Assembly (NCBI GenBank): GCA_910587425.1
Contig: CAJUKU010000008.1
Location: 1 to 64,000, forward strand
Length of the DNA stretch: 64,000 nt
Direction: 5' to 3'
Source of the DNA: an uncultured Muribaculaceae bacterium
GTDB lineage: Bacteria > Bacteroidota > Bacteroidia > Bacteroidales > Muribaculaceae
The position numbers were made by a program, and so were the translations under genes. Shown here in pieces: positions 19,881 through 28,221 of this stretch; the first letter of the stretch is position 1, and every line of letters starts with the position of its first letter. The notes under the pieces were generated by a model, which searched no databases, was not told the origin of the DNA, and saw only the letters and a program-made list of their open reading frames with translations.

Positions 19881-20471
19881 TTATTGTTTGTGACGTACTG
19901 TAAGACCTACGACTATGAATTCCGTGAGGTCGTGTTTGATGCGTGCGAGTTGCCCGACATCGTCGGTAGTGTTTTTGACAATATAATAGTCGAGTCCCTG
20001 GAACACTGTCATGCCGAGTAACGGAAGGCGTCGTGCCTGCTCGGCATCGAACTCGCCGCTGTCAATGCCCTGGCGGAGAATGCGGTTGAAGATCTCCAGT
20101 TCTTTTGTCGCGACAAGTTTGCGTATGCGGTCTATGCGGCGGAAGTCGCGTATGAAGAACGACCGCAGTGTGTCGTGGCGCGTGCCTGTGACTGTCATTG
20201 TCTCGAGTCGGCTGCTGATGAAGCGGCGCACTTTTTCCGACGCTGTAGCGTCGCTGTCGGCAACCTCGCGGAGTTTCTGCACGAGCTGCTCGCTCTCACG
20301 CTCAATGACAGCGTTGTAGATCTCACGCTTGTTGCGGAAGTATGTGTAGATTGTGCGGCGTCCTTTGTCGGATGCGGCGGCGATATCATTCATGGTGGTG
20401 TTCTCCACGCCTTTGTGGGCGAAGAGCTGCCGGGCAACTTCAATGAGTTTCTCTCGTGTCTTTATTACCAT
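19881..20471 (-). CDS. TetR/AcrR family transcriptional regulator
   Basis: A 196-residue regulator. The N-terminal helix-turn-helix is complete: IEVARQLFAHKGVENTTMND, AAASDKGRRTIYTYFRNKREIYNAV (shown in parts). The C-terminal ligand domain is diverged, as usual. The coupling with fabG suggests control of fatty acid synthesis, possibly with autoregulation; the ligand is unknown. It is divergent from the PBP4 gene, with a 200-base region between. Confidence 0.88.
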   Translation of the reverse strand: MVIKTREKLIEVARQLFAHKGVENTTMNDIAAASDKGRRTIYTYFRNKREIYNAVIERESEQLVQKLREVADSDATASEKVRRFISSRLETMTVTGTRHDTLRSFFIRDFRRIDRIRKLVATKELEIFNRILRQGIDSGEFDAEQARRLPLLGMTVFQGLDYYIVKNTTDDVGQLARIKHDLTEFIVVGLTVRHKQ

Positions 20472-20572
20472 GGACTGTGCACAAAATAGTCAACAGTGTG
20501 CGAAATTACTAAAAAATCTGTAAACGCCGACTATCACAGCGGATTTTTAGCCGCGAATAAATGAATTTGATG

Positions 20573-20580
20573 TAATTTTG
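20573..20580 (+). promoter_or_regulatory. -7 element upstream of PBP4 gene
   Basis: TAATTTTG matches the Bacteroidetes -7 box; the -33 position holds only a T-rich stretch. It would give a leader of about 85 bases to the start at 20672. Confidence 0.45.
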
Positions 20581-20671
20581 CGGTCTGATAAAGTCTACGT
20601 GAGATTCCGTATCACGGATGAGTTTTACAAATTGAAGAATGAATCATACACATATAATATATAGAGATAAA

Positions 20672-22159
20672 ATGAAAGGCGATGTCAGGCATCGGTGGCT
20701 CCGTCTGCTGACGCTGCCGGTCATGCTTATAGCCGTCACGCTCTGGGGAGGTGAGAATCCTATCAAGGTACCCGGTTCCGCCTCGACGCGCATAGGGCTT
20801 TATGTGGCTGATCTTGCCACGGGCGATGTGATATACGATGTCAACTCGCAGAGCCCTTTTGTCCCGGCAAGTATCATGAAGGCTCTGACGTCGGCATCGG
20901 CGCTCACCACACGATCGGCTTCCGACCGCTTTGCCACGGAGGTGGTGCTTACGGGCGATGTGAAGAAACGTCGTGCTGCGGGTAATCTTGTAGTCAGATG
21001 TGTAGGTGATCCTACTATCGAGTCATCACATTTCGACAATGTGTCGGGATTCGCCGACAGTATCGTCGCAGCCGTCCGTTCGCTCGGTATAGATGAGATC
21101 GGAGGTACGGTGGTGATAGACGAAGAGCTTGTGCCAGACGACGGCGTGCCGTCGGGATGGGTTGACGAAGATATCGTATGGCCTTACGGGACAGCCCACC
21201 ATGGTGCGAATTTCTACGATAATAAATTCATACTCTCCGTGCCGGGCAACCGCATGAAGCCTTATGTGCCTGATCTTGTTGTGTCGCACACGCCGGGAAA
21301 GGGTGCTCTGACTGTCGACCGCGACCGTAACAGCGAGGTCGTGCGCACGAAAGGCACGCCGCGCCGGCAGGGTGAGAGCATGACCATATCCATCCCTTAT
21401 CCCGCCAAGGCTATGAGACATGAGATCATCAGCCGTCTGCGTGACGCGGGAGTGAAAGTCGGCGATGCGAAAGCTGATGCTTCGGATTATGAGACACTTG
21501 TCTACACGCAGTTCTCTCCGGAGCTTATAGAGGTGCTCCGCAGCCTGATGTTCCGCAGCGACAATATGATGGCGGAGGCGATGCTGCGCAATCTTTCGCC
21601 GGGAAGCACACGCGCCCAGGCGGCACGCAGTGAGATCGATATGTGGGAACTTCGGGATATCGACACTGACAATATCGTGGTGGAGGATGGCAGCGGGCTG
21701 TCGCGTAACGACCGCCTGACTCCGCGTTTCCTTGCCGAGGTCTTCACATGGATGGCATCGCACTTCAAGGCTGCCGAATACGCAAGTCTTTTTCCGCGTG
21801 CCGGAATGGAGGGTACGATGAAAAACTTTCTGCGCGACACTCCGCTGCAGGGGCGCGTGGCGTTCAAGACCGGGAGCATGAAAGGCGTGCAGAGCTACGC
21901 CGGATATCTGCTCGGGAATGACGGATTGCCGACGCATGTTGTGGTCGTGATGGTGAACGGTTTCACCTGCGGTCGCGCCACGCTGAAAACCGCTATTGAG
22001 GATATGCTTCTGCATACGTTCGCGCCGGGATATGAGCGTCCTGTCAAAAAGGCTGCTCCGAAGAAAGCCGTGGCGAAAAAATCATCAAAAAAGAAACCGG
22101 CAGCCAAAGCACCTGCAAAGAAATCGAAATCAAAATCAAAGAAATCCACCCGTAAGTGA
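20672..22159 (+). CDS. dacB: D-alanyl-D-alanine carboxypeptidase/endopeptidase (PBP4, DacB-like)
   Basis: A 495-residue class C penicillin-binding protein acting on periplasmic peptidoglycan. The three active-site motifs are visible: SIMK (S67-K70), SDN within FRSDNMMAEAML, and KTG within FKTGSMKG. The N-terminus MKGDVRHRWLRLLTLPVMLI is a basic-hydrophobic signal. An upstream ATG at 20639 would prepend 11 polar residues; the A-rich ATG at 20672 fits the signal better. The last about 40 residues form a Lys/Ala/Pro/Ser tail (KKAAPKKAVAKKSSKKK and onward), unusual for this enzyme and possibly binding acidic wall or surface polymer. It heads a run of co-directional genes. Confidence 0.88.
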   Translation: MKGDVRHRWLRLLTLPVMLIAVTLWGGENPIKVPGSASTRIGLYVADLATGDVIYDVNSQSPFVPASIMKALTSASALTTRSASDRFATEVVLTGDVKKRRAAGNLVVRCVGDPTIESSHFDNVSGFADSIVAAVRSLGIDEIGGTVVIDEELVPDDGVPSGWVDEDIVWPYGTAHHGANFYDNKFILSVPGNRMKPYVPDLVVSHTPGKGALTVDRDRNSEVVRTKGTPRRQGESMTISIPYPAKAMRHEIISRLRDAGVKVGDAKADASDYETLVYTQFSPELIEVLRSLMFRSDNMMAEAMLRNLSPGSTRAQAARSEIDMWELRDIDTDNIVVEDGSGLSRNDRLTPRFLAEVFTWMASHFKAAEYASLFPRAGMEGTMKNFLRDTPLQGRVAFKTGSMKGVQSYAGYLLGNDGLPTHVVVVMVNGFTCGRATLKTAIEDMLLHTFAPGYERPVKKAAPKKAVAKKSSKKKPAAKAPAKKSKSKSKKSTRK

Positions 22160-22212
22160 TCAGTGGCTGCCGACGGCGGTAGATGAATCAGGGTGATAAA
22201 ACTAAAGATATT

Positions 22213-22830
22213 ATGGCTCAGACAACAGACCAAATGTTATCACTGGCTCTCGAGATCGAGGGTCTGATACTGCTCATACAGCGCCGCGGTGATCTCGTGC
22301 ACCCCGGAGTGAACGATATACTGCGTGAAAAAATAGCGGCACTGGCTTCGCTCGCGGGAGTCGGGAGCGCTGATGCAGCTGCTGTGGAGCTCCCTATTGA
22401 AGTGGTAGGTTGCGCTCCATGCTCGCCATGTGAGCCGATAGCTGACGTCAACGCTACGTCGGTATCAGACGACGCAGCGATAGCAGCGTCCGAGGAGTTC
22501 GAGACCGCTGAGGATGCCGGCGAGGAGTGCGTCTCCGCTCCGGAAGAGCCGGCGGAGGCACCGGAGGTGATGAAGACAGTTGAAGCTCCGGTGTCGCCGG
22601 AGCCTGTCACGATAGCCGATGCACGCCCGTCGTTCACACTCAACGACCGGTTCCTCTATCGCAATGAGCTTTTCGACGGCGACGATGCCGCTTTCAACGA
22701 GGCGCTTGATGTCATTGCTACAATGTCGACGCAGCAGGAGGTGGCGGAATACCTGACGGAGGATCTGTGCCTGGATGCAGACAATCCGACAGTCCGCAGT
22801 TTCCTTGAGGCGGTAAGTGCCGGCAAGTGA
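22213..22830 (+). CDS. Conserved hypothetical protein with acidic linker
   Basis: A 205-residue protein I cannot assign. It has an N-terminal helical segment (MAQTTDQMLSLALEIEGLI), a long low-complexity middle rich in Ala, Glu, Pro and Ser (about residues 55-135), and a folded-looking C-terminus FTLNDRFLYRNELFDGDDAA followed by a helix with AEYLTEDLCLD. No signal peptide, so probably cytoplasmic. The frame starts at 22183 but the ATG at 22213 has the A-rich context used in this group. Its stop overlaps the rsmI start, tying it to that gene. Confidence 0.7.
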   Translation: MAQTTDQMLSLALEIEGLILLIQRRGDLVHPGVNDILREKIAALASLAGVGSADAAAVELPIEVVGCAPCSPCEPIADVNATSVSDDAAIAASEEFETAEDAGEECVSAPEEPAEAPEVMKTVEAPVSPEPVTIADARPSFTLNDRFLYRNELFDGDDAAFNEALDVIATMSTQQEVAEYLTEDLCLDADNPTVRSFLEAVSAGK

Positions 22831-23552
22831 TGGGAACACTGTATATTGTCCCCACTCCGGTCGGGAATATCTCGGATATGACTCCGCGTGCGGTTGAGGT
22901 GCTTAAAAATGTAAGCCTGATACTTGCTGAGGACACCCGCACAAGCAGCGTGCTGATGCGCCACTTCGGTATAACCACGCCGCTTGCGGCACACCACATG
23001 CACAACGAGCACTCGACAGCCGCAGCATTGGCTCAACGTATAGCCGCCGGTGAGGATATGGCTCTTGTGACCGATGCGGGGACTCCCGGAGTTAGCGATC
23101 CCGGCTTCATGCTCTCACGCGAGTGCCGCAACTCTGGAGTTGAGGTTATAACTTTGCCGGGAGCAACGGCTTTTGTTCCTGCGCTTGTCAGCAGCGGTTT
23201 GCCGTGCGAGCGTTTCTGTTTCGAGGGTTTTCTTCCGCCTAAGAAAGGGAGGGCGACGCGTCTGGCGGAGATTGCAGCGGAGACCCGCACGACAATAATC
23301 TACGAGTCGCCGCTTAGACTCGTGAAAACACTCGAGCAGCTTGCCGATGCATGCGGTGCGGAACGTCCGGCATCTGTAAGCCGTGAGATCTCGAAACTGC
23401 ATGAGGAAACCCGCCGTGGATCACTGGGTGAGCTGATAGAACATTTTGCGCAGAACACTCCGAGGGGAGAGATTGTTATATGCGTAGGAGGCGCGTCGGC
23501 AAAGGCTGCGGAGCGGGTGCACCGCAACAAGTACCGCGATACCGATGACTGA
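22830..23552 (+). CDS. rsmI: 16S rRNA (cytidine1402-2'-O)-methyltransferase RsmI
   Basis: A 240-residue tetrapyrrole-methylase-fold enzyme that methylates the 2'-O of C1402 in 16S rRNA. Motifs LYIVPTPVGNISDMTPRA at the start, LAEDTRTS, LVTDAGTPGVSDPG and FEGFLPPKKG are hallmarks of RsmI. I prefer the ATG at 22830, overlapping the upstream TGA by one base, over the GTG at 22827. Confidence 0.95.
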   Translation: MGTLYIVPTPVGNISDMTPRAVEVLKNVSLILAEDTRTSSVLMRHFGITTPLAAHHMHNEHSTAAALAQRIAAGEDMALVTDAGTPGVSDPGFMLSRECRNSGVEVITLPGATAFVPALVSSGLPCERFCFEGFLPPKKGRATRLAEIAAETRTTIIYESPLRLVKTLEQLADACGAERPASVSREISKLHEETRRGSLGELIEHFAQNTPRGEIVICVGGASAKAAERVHRNKYRDTDD

Positions 23553-23603
23553 TGCCCCACCACGAGTCAACAAAAGTAAGTAACGTTTCAACAACAACTG
23601 ATT

Positions 23604-24467
23604 ATGAAAAAAATTGTTTTCGCACCGCTTGCCGCGCTGATCGTGGCTACAGGCTGTACCTCAAAGGAGAAACTTGAGAAGGCAGAGCAGCAGTCAGCTG
23701 AACTGAACACAGAACTGCAGGCAACGCTTGCCACCCAGGATTCGCTGTTCGCACTCATAAATGAGATATCGGAGGGGATGAATCAGATCAAGGATATGGA
23801 GCATATCATTGCTACACCCGGTCTGAACGGCGACACACAGTCAGGACGTGCGGAGCTGCGCAACGATATGGCTTCTATCCGTCAGGCACTGCAGCAGCGT
23901 CGCGAGCGTCTTGCCCAGCTTGAGGAGAACCTTAAGAACAGCAATGGTAAGAATGCCACTCTGATGAAGACTATAGAGAATCTGAAACAGCAGATCTCAT
24001 CGCAGGAGTCGGAGATAGCCCAGCTCAACAGCAAGCTGTCGGCAGCCGGTGTCGAGATCGCTTCACTCGGAGCCAAGGTGGATTCACTCAGTTCTACAGT
24101 GACCGCAGTTACTACCGAACGCGAGGAAGCACGTCAGGAGGCAACTCAGCTGACCGATGAACTGAACACCTGCTATTTCGCTATCGGTACGAAGAAGGAA
24201 CTTCAGGACAATCAGATTATCCAGACCGGATTCCTTCGCAAGACAAAGATTATGGAGGGTGATTTCGAGAAGAACTACTTCACACGCGCCGACAAGCGTA
24301 CGCTCGTCAGCATTCCCTTGCACAGCAAGAAGGCTGAGGTGATGACAAAGCAACCGAAGGATACATACGAGATCGTCGAGGGCGACCAGGGACAGAAGAT
24401 ACTCAAGATCCTTGATCCCGCCCGCTTCTGGGAGCTCAGCAACTTCCTTGTGGTGAAGGTTGATTAA
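23604..24467 (+). CDS. Coiled-coil lipoprotein
   Basis: A 287-residue predicted lipoprotein: signal peptide with lipobox ATGC (Cys18). Residues about 22-190 are heptad-rich (KLEKAEQQSAELNTELQATL; RRERLAQLEENLKN; QQISSQESEIAQLNSKLSAA), predicting a long coiled coil. The C-terminal about 90 residues (FAIGTKKELQDNQIIQTGFL onward) form a small folded domain. The family is common in Bacteroidales but I know no function; an envelope spacer or scaffold is a guess. Fifty-one bases after rsmI; closed by a strong terminator. Confidence 0.75.
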   Translation: MKKIVFAPLAALIVATGCTSKEKLEKAEQQSAELNTELQATLATQDSLFALINEISEGMNQIKDMEHIIATPGLNGDTQSGRAELRNDMASIRQALQQRRERLAQLEENLKNSNGKNATLMKTIENLKQQISSQESEIAQLNSKLSAAGVEIASLGAKVDSLSSTVTAVTTEREEARQEATQLTDELNTCYFAIGTKKELQDNQIIQTGFLRKTKIMEGDFEKNYFTRADKRTLVSIPLHSKKAEVMTKQPKDTYEIVEGDQGQKILKILDPARFWELSNFLVVKVD

Positions 24468-24489
24468 GCAAACCGTATATTACAATAAA

Positions 24490-24534
24490 GTAAGCCCTGC
24501 GCGCTGTTGACAGTTTGCAGGGCTTACTGCTTTT
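24490..24534 (+). terminator. Terminator of the PBP4-rsmI-lipoprotein run
   Basis: An 11-bp perfect stem GTAAGCCCTGC / GCAGGGCTTAC with a 16-base loop, then TGCTTTT. It lies 22 bases after the lipoprotein stop. Confidence 0.85.
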
Positions 24535-24564
24535 AAGGGGGGATGTGGACGGGCGCGATGAAAT

Positions 24565-24595
24565 TTTGCGGTGTTAGCAAAAAGAAGTAATTTTG
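24565..24595 (+). promoter_or_regulatory. Promoter of trpS
   Basis: -33 TTTG (24565-24568), 19 bases, -7 TAATTTTG (24588-24595). Leader of about 88 bases to the trpS ATG; no leader peptide rich in Trp was seen. Confidence 0.85.
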
Positions 24596-24689
24596 CGGAA
24601 AGATAGCCATGACAGGAGTCTGAGAGGGCATATAGCCAAACTGAGTCTCTGCTATGGTACCGCGACAATACGAATATTGAGTTTAAAGT

Positions 24690-25775
24690 ATGAGTGAGAA
24701 TATTTCAAAGCCTGCCAAGGCAGCTGAAAAAGAGGTTGTGCTGAGCGGCATACGCGCCACAGGACATCTTCATCTCGGCAATTATTTCGGAGCATTGAGC
24801 AAGTTCGTGAGAATGCAGCATGATTATGACAGCCGCTATTTTGTGGCTGACCTTCATGCGTTGACCACTTCTCCCGATCCGTCGGCGCTTCATGAAAATG
24901 TTCGCAATATCGTAGCTGAGTATCTTGCCGCAGGGCTGAATCCGGATGAGGCGACACTGTTTGTGCAGAGCGATGTGCCCGAGGTCTCGGAGATGTATCT
25001 GCTGCTTAATATGCATGTGGGTATCGGTGAACTTATGCGCACGGCATCTTTCAAGGACAAGGCTCGCAAGGCACTTGGTATAAACAGCGATTCGGATGAT
25101 ATCGAGAAGGAGATCATCGGTACGGATTCCAACAAACGCGTGAACGCGGGTCTGCTTACGTATCCTACGCTGATGGCTGTAGATATCCTTATCCAAAAGG
25201 CGAAGAAGGTGCCTGTGGGCAAGGATCAGGAGCAGCATCTTGAGCTCACTCGCCGTTTCGCACGCCGTTTCAACTCATTCTATAATGTGGAGCTGTTCCC
25301 CGAACCTACGAACTTTGATTTCGGTGGCAAACCGGTCAAGGTACCGGGTCTTGACGGATCCGGCAAGATGGGCAAGAGCGAAGGCAACTGCATATATCTT
25401 ATTGATGATGAGAAGACACTGCGCAAGAAGGTGATGCGCGCTGTTACCGATGAGGGTCCGAAAGAACCGAACCAGCCTGTAAGCCAGCCGGTGGAGAATC
25501 TGTTCACGCTGCTGGAACTGACTTCGGCTCCGGAAGTGGTGCAGCAGTATCGCGATGCGTATGCCGATTGTTCCATACGCTACGGTGACCTTAAGAAGCA
25601 GCTTGCCGAGGATATACTCAAGATCACTCTGCCGATACGTGAGCGTGTGATCGATCTGCAGAATGACGATGTTACAATACGCCGCATTCTCGCGCGCGGT
25701 GCCGAGCAGGCTCGTGAGACGGCAGCCAAGACGTTGGCGGAGGTGCGTCATGTGATGGGCATCCGTCGTTTCTGA
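24690..25775 (+). CDS. trpS: Tryptophanyl-tRNA synthetase
   Basis: A 361-residue class I synthetase. The HIGH-type motif is SGIRATGHLHLGNYFGAL (residues 17-34) and the KMSKS loop reads KMGKSEGN after GLDGSGK. Insert and C-terminal anticodon-binding helices are of normal length. Single-gene transcript with its own promoter. Confidence 0.95.
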   Translation: MSENISKPAKAAEKEVVLSGIRATGHLHLGNYFGALSKFVRMQHDYDSRYFVADLHALTTSPDPSALHENVRNIVAEYLAAGLNPDEATLFVQSDVPEVSEMYLLLNMHVGIGELMRTASFKDKARKALGINSDSDDIEKEIIGTDSNKRVNAGLLTYPTLMAVDILIQKAKKVPVGKDQEQHLELTRRFARRFNSFYNVELFPEPTNFDFGGKPVKVPGLDGSGKMGKSEGNCIYLIDDEKTLRKKVMRAVTDEGPKEPNQPVSQPVENLFTLLELTSAPEVVQQYRDAYADCSIRYGDLKKQLAEDILKITLPIRERVIDLQNDDVTIRRILARGAEQARETAAKTLAEVRHVMGIRRF

Positions 25776-25803
25776 CGCGACTTAACCATAAACTTATTTT
25801 TCA

Positions 25804-25868
25804 ACAGGGGTTGTGCCGATTTGGGCGCAACCCCTGTAAACATTGAGGGGGAATACAATGTTTTAATA
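25804..25868 (+). terminator. Tandem hairpins after trpS
   Basis: First a 10-bp stem ACAGGGGTTG / CAACCCCTGT (25804-25837), directly followed by AAACATTG / CAATGTTT (25838-25863) leading into TTTTAATAT. The second hairpin has the better terminator shape. They separate trpS from the MFS gene. Confidence 0.55.
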
Positions 25869-25887
25869 TCATGTAATACTTGATGTA

Positions 25888-27144
25888 ATGATCGTTAAAA
25901 CAGGAAAACTCCCTCTGCCGCTGATGGCTCTTGTAGCCATCCTTTCGCTCTCGCTGGTGGTCAATCTGCCGGGACTTGCGATCACACCTATGCTGGGCAC
26001 GCTCGCCCAAGTGTTTCCCGACACCACGCAGCTCGACAAGCAGCTGCTCACCATGCTCCCCAATCTGCTGATCATACCGTGCCTTCTGCTATCGGGCAGG
26101 CTGTCGTTGTCGCACCATAAGATTGCCGTGGTGGTTACGGCTCTATGCATATACGCGGTGTGTGGTGTGCTCTATCTTGTGGCTGACTCCATGGCGCAAC
26201 TGATAGTGATAAGTTGCCTTCTGGGGGTGGGAGCCGGATTGCTTATCCCGTTTTCAACCGGACTGCTCGCAGATACGTTTGCCGGATCATACCGCATGCG
26301 TCAGATGGGATTGCAGTCAGCAATTTCCAATATGACGCTTGTATGTGCCACATACGTCGTCGGTTGGTTGTCGCATGGCGACTGGCATCTGCCATTCGTG
26401 GTCTATCTCATACCGGTTATACCGCTTGTGCTTGCCCGATGGTTGCGTAAGATACCGGCGGAGGATCTTTACGACAGTTGTGATTCATCGCAACCGACGG
26501 CAGATCCTGCTTGCAAACCGGAGGCGGTAGCCGCTTCCGGAAAGTCGCGCAACGGATATATTGTCGGGCGCCTGGTTGCTATAATAGGAGTGTATTTCTT
26601 TGTGACATACGCGACGATAGTGGTGTCCTACTACTGCCCGTTTCTTGTCGAGAAAGAGCATTGGTCATCTTCGTTGACAGGCACTATAACCGCTGTGTAT
26701 TTTCTGTTCATATTTCTGCCGGGATTCCTTCTGCCGCAGATCATCAAGGTGTTGCAAGGCAGGACTCTGGTAGTGTCGGCAGTGGCGATTGTCGCCGGAC
26801 TCGCACTGTTCGCATTCGTGCGGACCGAGTGGGCTATGATTGCCGGGGCGGCATTGATGGGAGCCGGATATGGAACCTTTCAACCGGTGCTTTACAACAA
26901 GGCTACATTTACAGTCACCAACCCATCAAAGAGCACGATGGCTCTGGCGCTTGTGCTGATTGCCAACTACGGCGCTATAGCTGTTACTCCTGTGATAATC
27001 GACGGCTTTCGGTCGCTGCTTCACGCGCAGAATGTCACTGCATTCGCGTTCATACTCAATTTTGTGATCTCTGTGGCGTTTCTGATCGTAGCCATAGTAT
27101 TCAGGCGCTCTTTCGCCTTCCGCACCGGCAGTGATGTGGATTGA
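25888..27144 (+). CDS. Major facilitator superfamily transporter
   Basis: A 418-residue inner-membrane transporter with 12 predicted helices in two six-helix halves separated by a polar loop (about residues 190-220, with SSQPTADPACKPEAVAASGK). Helix patterns such as GVGAGLLIPFSTGLLADTF and GAALMGAGYGTFQPVLYNKA (Gly-rich helices 4/5 and 10/11) are MFS-like. The substrate cannot be inferred; drug or sugar efflux are both possible. Convergent with the DUF486 gene, 15 bases apart. Confidence 0.85.
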   Translation: MIVKTGKLPLPLMALVAILSLSLVVNLPGLAITPMLGTLAQVFPDTTQLDKQLLTMLPNLLIIPCLLLSGRLSLSHHKIAVVVTALCIYAVCGVLYLVADSMAQLIVISCLLGVGAGLLIPFSTGLLADTFAGSYRMRQMGLQSAISNMTLVCATYVVGWLSHGDWHLPFVVYLIPVIPLVLARWLRKIPAEDLYDSCDSSQPTADPACKPEAVAASGKSRNGYIVGRLVAIIGVYFFVTYATIVVSYYCPFLVEKEHWSSSLTGTITAVYFLFIFLPGFLLPQIIKVLQGRTLVVSAVAIVAGLALFAFVRTEWAMIAGAALMGAGYGTFQPVLYNKATFTVTNPSKSTMALALVLIANYGAIAVTPVIIDGFRSLLHAQNVTAFAFILNFVISVAFLIVAIVFRRSFAFRTGSDVD

Positions 27145-27159
27145 TCCGGGGCGCGGAGA

Positions 27160-27531
27160 TTATTTGAGGAATACGAGCCATACGGCGGCTATGAGGCATA
27201 GAAACGCTGCAAAATGATTCCAGTGCAGTTGCTCGCCGTTGAAGAACACCACAGTGAACAGTGTGAATACGATGAGTGTGACAGCCTCCTGTATCACCTT
27301 GAGTTGCATGAGTGTGAACGGTCCCCCGTTTCCATGAAAACCGATGCGGTTGGCGGGAACCTGGCAACAATACTCCAATAGCGCTATGCCCCATGATATC
27401 AGTATCACTACGATCAGGGGAGTGGTGTTGCCTATCCATTTCAGTTCCTGCATTTTCAGGTGACCGTACCAGGCAAATGTCATGAAAAGGTTTGATATGA
27501 TCAGTAGAAGTATGGTGTAGAATGCTGTCAT
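27160..27531 (-). CDS. DUF486 small membrane protein (DMT family)
   Basis: A 123-residue protein with four membrane helices, resembling the DUF486 family: NLFMTFAWYGHLK at the first helix, ISWGIALLEYCCQVPANRIG in the second, and a conserved TLMQLKVIQEAVTLIVF. The family belongs to the drug/metabolite transporter clan but has no assigned substrate. It lies after trxA on the minus strand but a hairpin separates them. Confidence 0.85.
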   Translation of the reverse strand: MTAFYTILLLIISNLFMTFAWYGHLKMQELKWIGNTTPLIVVILISWGIALLEYCCQVPANRIGFHGNGGPFTLMQLKVIQEAVTLIVFTLFTVVFFNGEQLHWNHFAAFLCLIAAVWLVFLK

Positions 27532-27548
27532 AGTAACCGTATATAATT

Positions 27549-27590
27549 AGCGGTGTGTCAAAACTAGTTTGGCACACCGCTGTTTTATCC
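27549..27590 (+). repeat. 42-base hairpin repeat, copy A
   Basis: A 33-base near-palindrome (9-bp outer arms AGCGGTGTG / CACACCGCT and an inner CAAA / TTTG pair) followed by GTTTTATCC. A second copy, identical at 40 of 42 positions, lies on the opposite strand at 63542-63583. With its T tract it has the form of a terminator on the plus strand, but the neighbouring genes (DUF486 and trxA) are both minus, so its role is not obvious. Confidence 0.8.
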
Positions 27591-27645
27591 GTTAGTGAGC
27601 CTTTATGGCACACCCTCGTTGTTATGCGTTGGGATAAGGATGAGA

Positions 27646-27972
27646 TCAGAGCGCGAGGAGCTTCTCGATCTGTGCCTCAAGTGTGGCTTTGGTCTGTGAA
27701 CCTGCGAGACGGAGGTCGCGTACCTGTTCGCCGTTCTTGAAGAAGAGGATTGTGGGGATTGACATGATGCGGTATTCCATGCTGAGGTCGTTCTCCTCCT
27801 CGATATTGTACTTGCCGATTACGGCACGTCCGTCGTACTGCTCGGCTACGGCGTCGATTGTCGGCGCCATGTTTACGCAGGGACCGCACCATGTTGCCCA
27901 GAAGTCGATAACGACGGGCTGTCCGGAAGCGATGATTTCTTTGACGTTGGCGTCAGTGAAATGAAAAGCCAT
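27646..27972 (-). CDS. trxA: Thioredoxin
   Basis: A 108-residue classic thioredoxin with the active site FWATWCGPCVNMAP (Cys29, Cys32) and the cis-proline loop IMSIPTILFFKNGEQV. Cytoplasmic disulfide reductase. It has its own promoter at 28022-28052. Confidence 0.95.
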   Translation of the reverse strand: MAFHFTDANVKEIIASGQPVVIDFWATWCGPCVNMAPTIDAVAEQYDGRAVIGKYNIEEENDLSMEYRIMSIPTILFFKNGEQVRDLRLAGSQTKATLEAQIEKLLAL

Positions 27973-28021
27973 GATTATTTGTAGTTTATGATTAAATTGA
28001 TATTGTCTGTTTTCAGCGCTG

Positions 28022-28052
28022 CAAATTTACGAAAGATAATGTGAACTGCAAA
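28022..28052 (-). promoter_or_regulatory. Promoter of trxA
   Basis: Minus strand -33 TTTG (28049-28052), 19 bases, -7 TAAATTTG (28022-28029); the leader is about 40 bases. Confidence 0.85.
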
Positions 28053-28209
28053 CTAAAAGTCATCGAACATACCGGGTCAAACAGGTATGGTAAAATTGCA
28101 TGCTTCTGTTGCTGTCGGACTATACATTTTATGGAACTTAGTGGGCTTTAGTGAAGAAAGTGAAGATCGTAGGTGTGCATTTCTTTTTCGCTTTTTCATA
28201 AAACATTAT

Positions 28210-28217
28210 TAACTTTG
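28210..28217 (+). promoter_or_regulatory. -7 element before the structured RNA candidate
   Basis: TAACTTTG in a T-rich context (28181-28195 contains two T5 runs near the -33 position). It would start a transcript near 28224, just before the first hairpin. Forty-eight bases upstream lies GTGAAGAAAGTG (28151-28162), which also occurs upstream of the rpmE2 promoter. Confidence 0.5.
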
Positions 28218-28221
28218 CAAC

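Noticed and set aside
21026..22015. A 329-residue minus-strand frame within the PBP4 gene
   Set aside because: Antisense shadow of an enzyme with all active-site motifs intact.
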